A program made the translations under genes and the position numbers. From contig NZ_CP016786.1 of assembly GCF_002285495.1 (NCBI RefSeq), forward strand, positions 1,564,001 through 1,628,000: a stretch of DNA of 64,000 nt. The letters run 5' to 3'. Positions 18,599 through 28,233 of this stretch are shown here, piece after piece. Under the pieces are notes generated by a model. That model worked only from the letters and a program-made list of their open reading frames with translations, was not told the origin of the DNA and made no database searches. Position 1 is the first letter of the stretch. Every line of letters starts with the position of its first letter. Origin of the DNA: Clostridium isatidis. Lineage in GTDB: Bacteria > Bacillota > Clostridia > Clostridiales > Clostridiaceae.

Positions 18599-18660
18599 AT
18601 TTTATGTATTTATCTTTCAGAAATTATGTATGTATTTATCCAATAATTAAATGTTTTTTA

Positions 18661-20373
18661 TTAAATTTTAAATTTATTAGATGAAGAAGATAATCTTTCT
18701 GCTAATTCTGAAGTACTTTGAGCTTGCTTTGCTACTTCTTCTACTGCTGAACTTGTTTCTGTTAGGCTTCCTAAGATCTCTTCTGAACTAGCGGCAGATT
18801 GTTGAGTTAATTCAGTTACATTAGTCATTGCATTATTAACTTCATTTATGCTAGAAGAAATTGTATTTGTTGAAATTGAAATTTCATTAGACATTTTATG
18901 TACAAACTCTGCATCATTTTGATATTGTATTCCTGTTTCTTTTAGCATTTCATAATCTGGTTTAACTTTATTATCCATAAAAGCCAATATATCATTAGTA
19001 TTAACTACTAAGTTATCTATGGCATCCCTTACATCTTTAATAATTCTGCTTATATGAGTTACTGACTGAGCAGATTGTTCCGCCAATTTTCTTATTTCTT
19101 CTGCTACAACAGCAAAGCCCTTTCCTGCTTCCCCTGCCCTAGCAGCTTCTATCGATGCATTAAGAGACAATAAATTAGTCTGCTCTGCTATTTGACTTAT
19201 AGCTTCAGCCATAACTCTTATTTCTTCAAGAATTTCTATATCCTTTATAGCCTTTTTAATTTTAATTTCCTTATCTTCATATAACTCATTTGCACTAGAA
19301 GATGATTCTTCTGCCTTATTTCTTATCATTAATGCCCTTTCCATAATTTCAGCAGAAATTTTATCCGCTTCTAATGCCTTATCAGCTAAATCTTTTATAT
19401 GAATTTCTATTTCTTCGGTTGTTGCACTAACTTCTTCAGAAGAAGCACTTAATTCTCCATCTCCTTCTGCAATTAATTCTGCAGCTTCTTTGATATTAAT
19501 AATAGTTGCTGAAATTTCTTCCATTGTTGCTGTTAACTCTTCACTTGAAGCACTCATATTTTCCATGCCACTAATAAGTTCTGTTACAAGTCCTCTCATA
19601 TTTTTAGATGCCTTATTTAAAGCTATTGCCATTTTACCAAGTTCATCCTCACTAGTTATCTTTGCTTCTTGAGTAAGATCTCCCTCAGCTAAATTATTTA
19701 CAAAATTAACAGCATTATTTATTCTTCTTGAAAGCCATTTAGCCATGCTATAACCTATTAAAAATAAAAATAGTGAAGCAGCTAAAATAATTATTATTTG
19801 GAGAATAAAGGAGCTTTTATATATTGCACTGTTTACATTGGCTGTATTTTCTGCCTGTATAACATTTTCTTCAATTAAATCATCTAATTCAGCAATCAGT
19901 TGATCTTTTATTTTTATGTATTCATTTCTATATGTCTTGTTTGCTTCATTATAATTTTCTTCTTTAACATAGTTAATTATTCTGTCCCTTACTTCCCTAT
20001 ATAAAGCCAATGTATCTTTTACCTGCTTATATTCCTCTTCTTGTTTTTCACTTGTACTCGGCAGTTTCTCATATTCTTCAAATAACCAATTATTTGAAGA
20101 AGTATTATTAGCTATATTTTTTTCATAATCACTAATATTGCTAATATTATCTTTATTAAGCATATATTCAAAATTTAATAAAGTATCATCAACATTACTT
20201 TGAATACTATAGATATATTTTAATGCCATCAAGTTATTATTATAAATATTTTGACCATTAATATTAATTTTCCACATAGATTTCAAAGCAAAGCCGCCTA
20301 CAATAAGTAAAAATATTGTGCTAATGATACTTGATAAAATTAGTTTTTGGGAAATCTTTAATTTTCTTATCAT
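18661..20373 (-). CDS. methyl-accepting chemotaxis protein
   Basis: 570 residues. TM1 at about 12-32 (LILSSIISTIFLLIVGGFAL), a periplasm-facing four-helix-bundle sensor (about 35-185), TM2 at about 188-208, HAMP domain (about 210-262), then the long helical signalling domain. The hairpin tip is the conserved SQIAEQTNLLSLNASIEAAR followed by AGEAGKGFAVVAEEIRKLAE (about 390-430), which binds CheA/CheW. The Glu/Gln-rich ends are probable methylation sites. The ligand is unknown; no chemotaxis genes are nearby, as is usual for scattered receptors. Confidence 0.93.
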   Translation of the reverse strand: MIRKLKISQKLILSSIISTIFLLIVGGFALKSMWKININGQNIYNNNLMALKYIYSIQSNVDDTLLNFEYMLNKDNISNISDYEKNIANNTSSNNWLFEEYEKLPSTSEKQEEEYKQVKDTLALYREVRDRIINYVKEENYNEANKTYRNEYIKIKDQLIAELDDLIEENVIQAENTANVNSAIYKSSFILQIIIILAASLFLFLIGYSMAKWLSRRINNAVNFVNNLAEGDLTQEAKITSEDELGKMAIALNKASKNMRGLVTELISGMENMSASSEELTATMEEISATIINIKEAAELIAEGDGELSASSEEVSATTEEIEIHIKDLADKALEADKISAEIMERALMIRNKAEESSSSANELYEDKEIKIKKAIKDIEILEEIRVMAEAISQIAEQTNLLSLNASIEAARAGEAGKGFAVVAEEIRKLAEQSAQSVTHISRIIKDVRDAIDNLVVNTNDILAFMDNKVKPDYEMLKETGIQYQNDAEFVHKMSNEISISTNTISSSINEVNNAMTNVTELTQQSAASSEEILGSLTETSSAVEEVAKQAQSTSELAERLSSSSNKFKI

Positions 20374-20611
20374 ACTTAACTCTCCTTCATTCTCATATTT
20401 TATTTTTTACCAATTATTTAATATTTCGTACAAAATATACTAAGCTTTAGCATATAATAATAATTTTTAAATAAAAATTATTATACTACTTAATAATATA
20501 TAAAAATAACTATAATAAATACACTTTTAACATGAATAGTTTTCCTCATAATTCAAATAATAAATCAGACAAGAAATATCTATTTAAAAAATAATGAGGA
20601 GGATTATTTTA

Positions 20612-23600
20612 ATGCAAAAGGTTATAAAAACAATGGACGGAAACCAAGCTGCCGCATATGCTTCCTATAATTTTACTGAAGTAGCAGCAATCTTCCCTAT
20701 TACTCCTTCTACTCCTATGGGAGAAGCAGTAGATGAATGGGCAGCTCATGGAAAGAAAAATATGTTTAATCAAACAGTAAAAGTAGTAGAAATGCAGTCT
20801 GAAGCCGGTGCTGCTGGAGCTGTACATGGTTCTGCACAAGCTGGAGCCTTAACCACAACATATACAGCATCTCAAGGACTACTTCTTATGATACCAAATA
20901 TGTATAAAATAGCTGGAGAACTATTACCAGTGGTTTTCCATGTAAGTGCCCGTGCAATCGCTACTCATGCACTATCAATATTTGGTGATCATCAAGATGT
21001 TATGGCAACTAGACAAACAGGCTTTGCTATGCTTGCCTCATCTAATGTTCAAGAGGTTATGGATTTAGCTTGTGTAGCACACCTAAGTGCAATTAAAGGG
21101 AGAGTACCATTTACCCATTTCTTTGATGGATTTAGAACCTCCCATGAATATCAAAAAATAGAAGTGCCTGATTTTGATCAAATCTCTAAGCTTATAGATA
21201 AGGATGCATTGAAAGCCTATAAAAATAATGCATTAAACCCAGAACATCCAGTGGCAAGAGGTACTGCTCAAAACCCTGATATATACTTCCAAGGAAGAGA
21301 AGTTCAAAATCCATTTTATTTAGCTATACCGGATATAGTTGAGCAGTATATGAGGGAAATGGAAAGTATTACAGGAAGGGCTTATCATCCATTTGACTAT
21401 TATGGCGACCCAGAAGCTGAACATATTATTGTAGCTATTGGTTCAGTTTGTGATACTACAAGTGAAGTAATTGACTACTTAAGGGCTAAAGGCGAAAAGG
21501 TAGGATTAATCAAAGTTCACTTATACAGACCATTTAGTGAAAAATACTTCTTTAAAGTTCTCCCTAAAACTGTTAAAAAGATTGCAGTATTAGATAGAAC
21601 AAAGGAACCAGGTTCTATTGGTGAACCATTATACTTAGATGTATCTAAATTATTCTACAATAAAGAAAATAAGCCTATTATCGTTGGTGGAAGATACGGC
21701 TTAGCTTCTAAAGACACAACTCCAGCTCAAATTTTAGCTGTATTTGATAACTTAAAATCTGATAGTCCAAAGGATAACTTCACAATAGGAATTGTTGATG
21801 ATGTTACTTACACTTCCTTAGCTAAAGGAGATGAAATTGATACTACTCCTGAAGGCACTATAAGCTGCAAATTTATTGGACTTGGCTCTGATGGTACAGT
21901 TGGTGCAAATAAGAGTGCTATTAAAATTATAGGAGATAATACAGAGCTGTATGCTCAAGCATACTTTGAATATGATAGTAAAAAATCAGGCGGCTCAACT
22001 ATATCCCACTTAAGATTTGGAAAAAGGCCTATAAAATCTCCTTACTTAGTTTATAATGCAAACTATATAGCATGTCATAATAAATCCTTCTTATATAATC
22101 TTGATGTCTTAAAAGGATTAAAGAAAGGTGGAACTTTTGTACTTAACTGTCCATGGAGTGAGGAGGAGCTTGAAACTAAGCTTCCAGCAATATTTAAGAG
22201 ATATATAGCAAAAAATAATATACAATTCTATATCATTAATGCTAATGGCATTGCTAGTGAAATCGGCTTAGGAAACAGAATTAATATGGTAATGCAGTCT
22301 GCCTTCTTTAAATTAGCAAATATTATACCTGTAGAAGATGCAGTTAAACATTTAAAGAAATCTATTGTTGACATGTATGGTAAAAAAGGTGAAAAAATAG
22401 TAGATGCCAATAAGGCTGCAGTTGATAGAGGTATAGATTCCTTAGTAAAAGTTAATGTACCTGAAAGCTGGGCAAATGCACCAGATGAAGAAGCTCCAAT
22501 TAAAGATGAACCAGAATTTGTTAAGAAAATTCAACGTCCAATGGAAAGACATGAAGGTGACGCTCTTCCAACTAGTGCCTTTGTAGGAATGGAAGATGGA
22601 ACATTCCCATTAGGTACTACAGCATATGAAAAACGTGGTATTGCAGTTTATCTTCCTGAATGGCAGATAGATAAATGTATTCAATGCGGTCAATGTTCAT
22701 ATGTATGCCCTCACGCTACTATAAGACAATTCTTGGTAAGTGAAGAAGAACAAAAAAATGCTCCTGAAACCTTCTATACTAAGAAGGCTACAGGAAAAGG
22801 CCTTGGAGATTATGGCTTTAGAATCCAGGTAGCTCCTCTTGACTGTACTGGCTGCGGAAACTGTGCTGATGTTTGTCCTGCTCCTGGTAAAGCTTTAATA
22901 ATGAAACCAGCAGAAGAACAAATAATAGAACAAGAGGAAAATTGGGAATACGCAATGACTTTAACTCCAAAAGAAGATTTAATGGATAGAAATACATTAA
23001 AGGGAAGTCAATTTGTTAGACCACTTCTTGAATTCAATGGAGCCTGCCCAGGTTGTGGCGAAACACCATATATTAGGCTTATAACTCAATTATTTGGTGA
23101 AAGAATGATTATTGCCAATGCAACAGGCTGTTCTTCTATTTGGGGAGCAAGTGCACCTGCTATTGCTTATACAACTAATGCTGAAGGTAAAGGGCCTGCA
23201 TGGGCAAATTCATTATTTGAAGATAATGCAGAATTTGGATACGGTATGTATCTTGCAGTTAAACAACAAAGAGAAAAGCTTGTAGATTTAGTAAAAGAAG
23301 CTTTAGAGGCACCGGACTTTGATGAAGAAATTAAAGCTGGCTTCACTGAATGGCTTGATAACTTTAATAATGGTGTTGCTTCAAAAATAGCTTCCAATAA
23401 AATTTTAGAACTTCTTAATAATCCAAAATATGCTGAAAACAATATTGCCAAGGAAATATTAGAAAGAAAAGATTATCTGGTTAAAAAGTCTCAATGGATA
23501 ATTGGTGGTGACGGTTGGGCCTACGATATTGGATTTGGCGGCTTAGACCATGTTCTTGCTAGTGGTGAAGATGTGAATATATTTGTAATGGATACTGAAA

Positions 23601-24133
23601 TCTATTCAAATACAGGAGGTCAGGCATCAAAATCATCTCAAACTGCTCAAGTCGCTAAATTTGCTGCTGCCGGAAAAAGAACTAGAAAGAAAGATTTAGG
23701 TCTTATGGCTATGAGCTATGGCTATGTTTATGTAGCCCAAATAGCTATGGGAGCTAATATGAATCAAACAATAAAGGTTCTTGCTGAAGCTGAAAGCTAT
23801 CCTGGCCCATCACTTATCATAGCTTATGCTCCATGTATAAGCCATGGAATTAAAATTGGAATGGGAAATAGCATGAGAGAAATGAAAAAAGCTGTAGATT
23901 CTGGATATTGGCATTTATATAGATACAATCCTTTATTAAAAGAGGAAGGAAAGAATCCATTTATCCTTGAATCTAAGCCACCTAAAGAATCTTATAGAGA
24001 TTTCTTAAGTGGCGAAATACGTTTCTCTTCATTAATGAAAGTATTCCCTGAAGTTGCAGACCAACTATTTAATGAAGCAGAAAAGAATGCCCAAGAAAGA
24101 TATGAAGTTTATAAACGCTTATCTGAAGCATAA
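20612..24133 (+). CDS. nifJ: pyruvate:ferredoxin (flavodoxin) oxidoreductase
   Basis: 1173 residues from ATG 20612, nine bases after AGGAGG; the ATG at 20594 overlaps that ribosome site. Single-chain PFOR that oxidises pyruvate and CoA to acetyl-CoA, CO2 and reduced ferredoxin, the main pyruvate exit in clostridia. Domains: N-terminal pyruvate-binding domain with FPITPSTPMGE, domain II (about 260-400), gamma domain (about 420-620), two 4Fe-4S motifs CIQCGQCSYVCPHA (about 688) and CTGCGNCADVCPA (about 746), the TPP domain with CPGCGETPYIR (about 811) and GGDGWAYDIGFGGLDH (about 965), and a C-terminal segment with APCISHG. It is monocistronic and ends in a strong terminator. Confidence 0.98.
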   Translation: MQKVIKTMDGNQAAAYASYNFTEVAAIFPITPSTPMGEAVDEWAAHGKKNMFNQTVKVVEMQSEAGAAGAVHGSAQAGALTTTYTASQGLLLMIPNMYKIAGELLPVVFHVSARAIATHALSIFGDHQDVMATRQTGFAMLASSNVQEVMDLACVAHLSAIKGRVPFTHFFDGFRTSHEYQKIEVPDFDQISKLIDKDALKAYKNNALNPEHPVARGTAQNPDIYFQGREVQNPFYLAIPDIVEQYMREMESITGRAYHPFDYYGDPEAEHIIVAIGSVCDTTSEVIDYLRAKGEKVGLIKVHLYRPFSEKYFFKVLPKTVKKIAVLDRTKEPGSIGEPLYLDVSKLFYNKENKPIIVGGRYGLASKDTTPAQILAVFDNLKSDSPKDNFTIGIVDDVTYTSLAKGDEIDTTPEGTISCKFIGLGSDGTVGANKSAIKIIGDNTELYAQAYFEYDSKKSGGSTISHLRFGKRPIKSPYLVYNANYIACHNKSFLYNLDVLKGLKKGGTFVLNCPWSEEELETKLPAIFKRYIAKNNIQFYIINANGIASEIGLGNRINMVMQSAFFKLANIIPVEDAVKHLKKSIVDMYGKKGEKIVDANKAAVDRGIDSLVKVNVPESWANAPDEEAPIKDEPEFVKKIQRPMERHEGDALPTSAFVGMEDGTFPLGTTAYEKRGIAVYLPEWQIDKCIQCGQCSYVCPHATIRQFLVSEEEQKNAPETFYTKKATGKGLGDYGFRIQVAPLDCTGCGNCADVCPAPGKALIMKPAEEQIIEQEENWEYAMTLTPKEDLMDRNTLKGSQFVRPLLEFNGACPGCGETPYIRLITQLFGERMIIANATGCSSIWGASAPAIAYTTNAEGKGPAWANSLFEDNAEFGYGMYLAVKQQREKLVDLVKEALEAPDFDEEIKAGFTEWLDNFNNGVASKIASNKILELLNNPKYAENNIAKEILERKDYLVKKSQWIIGGDGWAYDIGFGGLDHVLASGEDVNIFVMDTEIYSNTGGQASKSSQTAQVAKFAAAGKRTRKKDLGLMAMSYGYVYVAQIAMGANMNQTIKVLAEAESYPGPSLIIAYAPCISHGIKIGMGNSMREMKKAVDSGYWHLYRYNPLLKEEGKNPFILESKPPKESYRDFLSGEIRFSSLMKVFPEVADQLFNEAEKNAQERYEVYKRLSEA

Positions 24134-24143
24134 AATTATCACT

Positions 24144-24179
24144 AAAATAAAAATCCCCAAATTTGGGGATTTTTATTTT
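24144..24179. terminator. terminator after nifJ
   Basis: Perfect palindrome, 18-base arms built on AAATCCCC / GGGGATTT with flanking A and T runs; serves the convergent small gene as well. Confidence 0.9.
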
Positions 24180-24189
24180 AAGATTAAAT

Positions 24190-24354
24190 TTATTTTTGAT
24201 TTGAATCAACATATTCCTTAGCATTAGCAGCTTGAACTTCACTTGGCTCTGTTACTTTAGAAACAGGCTTAGTTTTTTCAATATTTGCCCAGGCTGCAGT
24301 TTCATGTTTTTCTATAGGCATTCCAACAAACTTTTCTTTAAATTTATTTGTCAT
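24190..24354 (-). CDS. DUF3787-like small protein, 54 aa
   Basis: ATG at 24354 follows AAGGAGGATTACAA, an excellent ribosome site; the stop is TAA at 24192-24190. The product begins MTNKFKEKFVGMPIEKHETA, contains the motif HETAAW (residues 17-22) and ends AKEYVDSNQK. The HETAAW motif and length fit DUF3787, a clostridial small-protein family without known function; this match is from memory. It is soluble and highly charged. It is convergent with nifJ and shares its terminator. Confidence 0.75.
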   Translation of the reverse strand: MTNKFKEKFVGMPIEKHETAAWANIEKTKPVSKVTEPSEVQAANAKEYVDSNQK

Positions 24355-24461
24355 TTGTAATCCTCCTTAAATGCAATTAGATATAATAAAAACTTATATC
24401 AATATTATTATTAACCTATAGAAAAAAACTATGACTATATTAGATTTACAATTTCTTCTTT

Positions 24462-24944
24462 CTATTCACTTGCAGTTAACTCTGCTTCTTTTTCTTTTAA
24501 TACCTTTAATAAATCCTTATATTCATCGCCTTCTAAACTCTTAAACATTTGGATATTTTTATAATAATATTTATAAGGTTCTTTAAATTCCTTTATGTTT
24601 TCAATTTCAATACAGCAAATTTTATCTTTATAATTAAAATGATTTTTTACCTTTGATTCACCGTTAATTAACTGTATAAAAAGATTTATATTATGCTGAC
24701 CGTTTCTTTGTCTATAATATTTCCAAGCCTCATCAACTGTTTTTATGCTGGTATTTCCATTAAAGCTTGCTACAGCTATAAATGCTTCTTTTTCTGTACT
24801 GTATAAGAACATTTTTCCATCCTTAGAAATAGTTTTAAAACTTTGTGGATAAGGTTTCCAAAGGTTTGCCAAATCCATATATCCATTCTTTTTAATAAAA
24901 TCAAACCATTTATCCGATGTTCTTGCTAAACAATATTTCGCCAT
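24462..24944 (-). CDS. hypothetical protein, 160 aa
   Basis: Unrecognised soluble protein. It begins MAKYCLARTSDKWFDFIK and has a central GKMFLYSTEKEAFIAVASFNG strand-like segment, then KICCIEIENIKEFKEPYKYY, and a charged C-terminal helix. The beta-rich layout with an early aromatic cluster is loosely reminiscent of EVE/PUA-like small domains, but no motif is decisive. Ribosome site GGGAGGATTTAT supports the ATG at 24944. It is monocistronic. Confidence 0.6.
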   Translation of the reverse strand: MAKYCLARTSDKWFDFIKKNGYMDLANLWKPYPQSFKTISKDGKMFLYSTEKEAFIAVASFNGNTSIKTVDEAWKYYRQRNGQHNINLFIQLINGESKVKNHFNYKDKICCIEIENIKEFKEPYKYYYKNIQMFKSLEGDEYKDLLKVLKEKEAELTASE

Positions 24945-25089
24945 ATAAATCCTCCCATTTAATAAAGATTTTCTATTAAAATAACATCTATCTATACTAT
25001 ATATAATTTTATTTATGTTTTTAGAACTTGTTTTTAATAATCAATTACGCTTTTAAAAAAGTAAGGTTTATATAATTGGAAAGATAAAA

Positions 25090-25126
25090 AAACAGAACAA
25101 TATCTTAATTAGATTTTGTTCTGTAT
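25090..25126 (-). terminator. terminator after telA-xpaC pair
   Basis: Arms ACAGAACAA (25092-25100) and TTGTTCTGT (25116-25124), with a run of T on the minus-strand exit. Confidence 0.75.
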
Positions 25127-25139
25127 AAGAAAAACTCTA

Positions 25140-26279
25140 TTATCTTTTTATTTCTAATAGTTTATTTTTTAATTGCTCTTCAATATTTCTTAATTCTAAT
25201 TCAGCATTTTTACGCTTTTGACGTCCTTCTTCCTGTATTCGTAATATTTCATCAATAGTTGAAATTAAGGATTCATTTGTGTAACGAAGAGTTTCAATAT
25301 CAACAATTCCTCTTTCAGATTCTTTAGCAGTTTCTATAGTTGAAATCTTTAAAGTTTCTGCATTTCTTCTTAAGAGTTCATTTGTCATATCTGTAACTTC
25401 CCTTTGTACCTTAGCTGCATTAGATGAATGTGCAACTCCTAGAGCCAATACAATTTGACTTTTCCAAAGAGGAATAGTATTTACAATTGTAGATTGAATT
25501 TTTTCAGACATTAGGGCGTCATTATTTTGAATTAAACGAATTTGTGGAGCCATTTGCAGTGAAATCATCTTTGTTAACTCTAAATCATGTATTTTTTTCT
25601 CAAAGCGATTGCAAAGGGCTATAAAATCATTAACTTCCTGGGCATCCTGTGGAAGACCACTGGCCTTTGCCTTAGCTTGTAATTTGGGCAATTCCTCTTG
25701 TTCTAATTTTTGAAGTTTCTTTTTACCAGCTAAGATATACATAGAAAGCTCTTTAAAGTAAACCTTATTTATTTCATACATTTTATCTAACATAGCAATA
25801 TCTTTTAATAGCTGTATTTGGTGCTTTTCTAAAGTCTCACACATCTTATTAATATTTTCTTCTACCTTTGCATACTTCACTTTCATTTGAGTAATTTTAT
25901 TTTTCCCTTTTTTAAATAAGCCTAAGATACCTTTTTGTTCTTCTGCATCTTCAAAATTCTTAAGCTCATATACTACATTAGAAAGGATATCACCTATTTC
26001 TCCTAAATCCTTAGTTCTAACATTGTCTAAAGCTGTTTCAGAGAAGTCTGCAATTTTCTTTTGAGCACCTACTCCATATTGTAAAATTGAATTTGAATCT
26101 CTTAAATTAATCTTTTCTACAAATTGATCTACCATTTTCTTTTCTTCATCTGTTAAAGGAATATCTTCAATCTTTTCCTTTTGTACTTCTTCTACCTTAA
26201 CAACAGGACTTTCATCTTGAAAAGGTTCAAAAACTAACTCTGGCTTTATTTCTATATTTTCATTATAATCATTATTCAC
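25140..26279 (-). CDS. telA: TelA/KlaA-family toxic-anion-resistance protein
   Basis: 379 residues, mostly alpha-helical. Matches TelA (B. subtilis YaaN): VDQFVEKINLRDSNSILQYG (about 50-69), then GVGAQKKIADFSETALDNVR, a GLFKKGKNKI turn, and the C-terminal MAPQIRLIQNNDALMSEKIQ with TIPLWKSQIVLALG. The family was named for tellurite resistance but its real role is unclear; it is thought to belong to an envelope-stress function together with XpaC. GTG start after GAGGGTGTTAGA. It lies 24 bp downstream of xpaC in one operon. Confidence 0.9.
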   Translation of the reverse strand: MNNDYNENIEIKPELVFEPFQDESPVVKVEEVQKEKIEDIPLTDEEKKMVDQFVEKINLRDSNSILQYGVGAQKKIADFSETALDNVRTKDLGEIGDILSNVVYELKNFEDAEEQKGILGLFKKGKNKITQMKVKYAKVEENINKMCETLEKHQIQLLKDIAMLDKMYEINKVYFKELSMYILAGKKKLQKLEQEELPKLQAKAKASGLPQDAQEVNDFIALCNRFEKKIHDLELTKMISLQMAPQIRLIQNNDALMSEKIQSTIVNTIPLWKSQIVLALGVAHSSNAAKVQREVTDMTNELLRRNAETLKISTIETAKESERGIVDIETLRYTNESLISTIDEILRIQEEGRQKRKNAELELRNIEEQLKNKLLEIKR

Positions 26280-26303
26280 TCTAACACCCTCTTTGTATCT
26301 ATA

Positions 26304-27464
26304 TTACTTTTCAAAATCATTTTCGGTTAACCCTTCTTGTTTAAATAAGGTTTTTAAAACAGAAATATCAGTAGAAATATCTAAAGCCATATCTTCATAT
26401 AAATCATCTAATAAATTTTCAAAAGCAGTATTTATTAAATCAATACTCTTTTCTATTTCAATTTTAGCCTTTTTAATATTATCTCCCTGAACTGGCTGAT
26501 TATTTAGTTCTTTATAGGAATTAATCAATTTAATTGTCATCGGAAGATAATGATTAATGAACTTATTTACTTCATTTAACTTTTTAGGATTCTTTTCGAT
26601 ATAATTAAGTATTTGGTTAACTATATTTTGTAACTTACCAAGTTTTAATGAAAATTCTTCTTTATACAATTGATTCTTTACATTTTTAATCTCTTCAATA
26701 TAATTTCTTCCTGTATTAATAATAGTGTTTACCTTATCATTTTCTTCTTCATTTGATCTTGATTTATTTTCTAACTTATCCTTTTCGTGCTTTTTAATAT
26801 TTTGTTGTCTTTTTAAATTTAAATAATTTTCATAAACTTCATTTGTAAGCATAAAATGCGTTTCTTCATCATCTATATGACCTTCTTTAAACATATTAAG
26901 ATCAATCATCTTTCTTAAATCCTTAATAACAAATTTTTCTTTTTTTCCAACAATTCTAGCTAAATCGTTAATTAAACAATAAGTGTTATCATCTAGGAAA
27001 TTTACATATTTTTTAAAACGCCTTATTCTTTTTCTTATATTTATTCCATTTATGGTTACTCCTAAACTTGAAGCAAAGAAAGCTGCTATAACTCCCAATC
27101 CAACTAGACCTCCTCCTAACATATCAGGAACAACAGTAGTTACTATTGAAAAAACAGCTAGCAAGATTCCAAATACAAAGCTTCCAATTGAACCAAATAT
27201 TATATAAAGAATTCCTGCAACAGTGCCAGCAGGTTTCTTTTCAATATATAATGTTATATCTTTTTTATTTGATTTATTTAAATTTGTGTACCTATTTTCT
27301 ATCTTATTATTATATTCCTTTAATTTAGTTTTAAACTCATTTATTGTTTCATCAGTTTTACTGGCAATATCTCTTGTTATTGAAGCAAAATTTATAGCAT
27401 TAAGTGCATTTTTTACAGTATCCATAATTTGATCTTCTAAATCAGAAAAGTCCTTTCTATACAT
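26304..27464 (-). CDS. xpaC: XpaC-family membrane protein
   Basis: 386 residues. The N-terminal region carries amphipathic helices (DFSDLEDQIMDTVKNALNAI). Two hydrophobic helices at about 80-105 and 115-138 (AGILYIIFGSIGSFVFGILL and GLVGLGVIAAFFASSLG) are followed by a winged-helix-like segment (IGKKEKFVIKDLRKMID) and a long coiled C-terminal half. It belongs to the XpaC / 5-bromo-4-chloroindolyl phosphate hydrolysis family, usually encoded next to telA as here. The enzymatic name is historical and the function is unknown. Confidence 0.82.
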   Translation of the reverse strand: MYRKDFSDLEDQIMDTVKNALNAINFASITRDIASKTDETINEFKTKLKEYNNKIENRYTNLNKSNKKDITLYIEKKPAGTVAGILYIIFGSIGSFVFGILLAVFSIVTTVVPDMLGGGLVGLGVIAAFFASSLGVTINGINIRKRIRRFKKYVNFLDDNTYCLINDLARIVGKKEKFVIKDLRKMIDLNMFKEGHIDDEETHFMLTNEVYENYLNLKRQQNIKKHEKDKLENKSRSNEEENDKVNTIINTGRNYIEEIKNVKNQLYKEEFSLKLGKLQNIVNQILNYIEKNPKKLNEVNKFINHYLPMTIKLINSYKELNNQPVQGDNIKKAKIEIEKSIDLINTAFENLLDDLYEDMALDISTDISVLKTLFKQEGLTENDFEK

Positions 27465-27564
27465 GGTCTTGCCTCCAAATTATTTTTTATTACCATAATA
27501 ATATTTTAGATTTATTATATCTTATTCTTACTTTAATTACAATTTACATAGTCTAAAATTATGG

Positions 27565-27615
27565 AAAAAAATAGGCTTAAGTATACTATATAAGTATACT
27601 TAAGCCTATTTTTTT
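27565..27615 (-). terminator. terminator after moeA-mobA operon
   Basis: Near-perfect long stem (AAAAAAATAGGCTTAAGTATAC paired with its complement), 27 bp past the mobA stop. Confidence 0.88.
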
Positions 27616-27642
27616 GTCCTTAATATTTTTCAAAAATATAAG

Positions 27643-28224
27643 TTAATCTTGTAATAAAAGCAAATCATTATATTCTTTAGTTGTATTTATATTTAAAAAA
27701 TATTTTTCATTTAATTCTTCATAATCTTTATCTTCAATTATTTTATAATTTGTAGTCCTAATGAAAGCCTGCAATTTATTTTGCTCTTCTATAAGTGCCT
27801 TTTCTATTTTAGGAATTAAGCTTTTAGAATATATTGAACATAAAGGCTGTAATTTCCCCTTAATTTTTGGTACCAATACTTCATATTCTCCAATTATACT
27901 GCCTATTGTGTTTAAGCTTCTTTCTGAAATTAAAGGCATATCACAGGCTATACATAATACTTTGTCATATTTTGCATTTATAAGGGCTGAATGTATGCCT
28001 GATAAGGGACCATTTCCTAAATATATATCCCTATAAACTTTCACTGGCAAAACATAGCTTAAATATTTATTATTAGAAATTACAATTATTTCATCAAAAC
28101 TTTTTCCATTATTTATTATATGTTCTATAAAAGTTTTTTCTTTATAAAGCAGTAAAGCCTTATCATTATAATTCATTCTGCTGCTCTTTCCACCAGCTAT
28201 AATAGCCAAACTTTTCTTTATCAT
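27643..28224 (-). CDS. mobA: molybdenum cofactor guanylyltransferase
   Basis: 193 residues from ATG 28224, preceded by AGGTG; the GTG at 28233 overlaps that site and the moeA stop. Nucleotidyltransferase fold with the N-terminal signature SLAIIAGGKSSRMNYNDKAL and the metal-binding CIACDMPLIS (about 95). It transfers GMP from GTP to molybdopterin to form the guanine dinucleotide cofactor. It is the last gene of mobB-moeA-mobA, reading leftwards. Confidence 0.9.
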   Translation of the reverse strand: MIKKSLAIIAGGKSSRMNYNDKALLLYKEKTFIEHIINNGKSFDEIIVISNNKYLSYVLPVKVYRDIYLGNGPLSGIHSALINAKYDKVLCIACDMPLISERSLNTIGSIIGEYEVLVPKIKGKLQPLCSIYSKSLIPKIEKALIEEQNKLQAFIRTTNYKIIEDKDYEELNEKYFLNINTTKEYNDLLLLQD

Positions 28225-28233
28225 GATTTTCAC

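Noticed and set aside
20609..20839. Antisense open frame inside the start of nifJ
   Set aside because: Shadow of the strongly conserved PFOR coding frame, with no ribosome site of its own.
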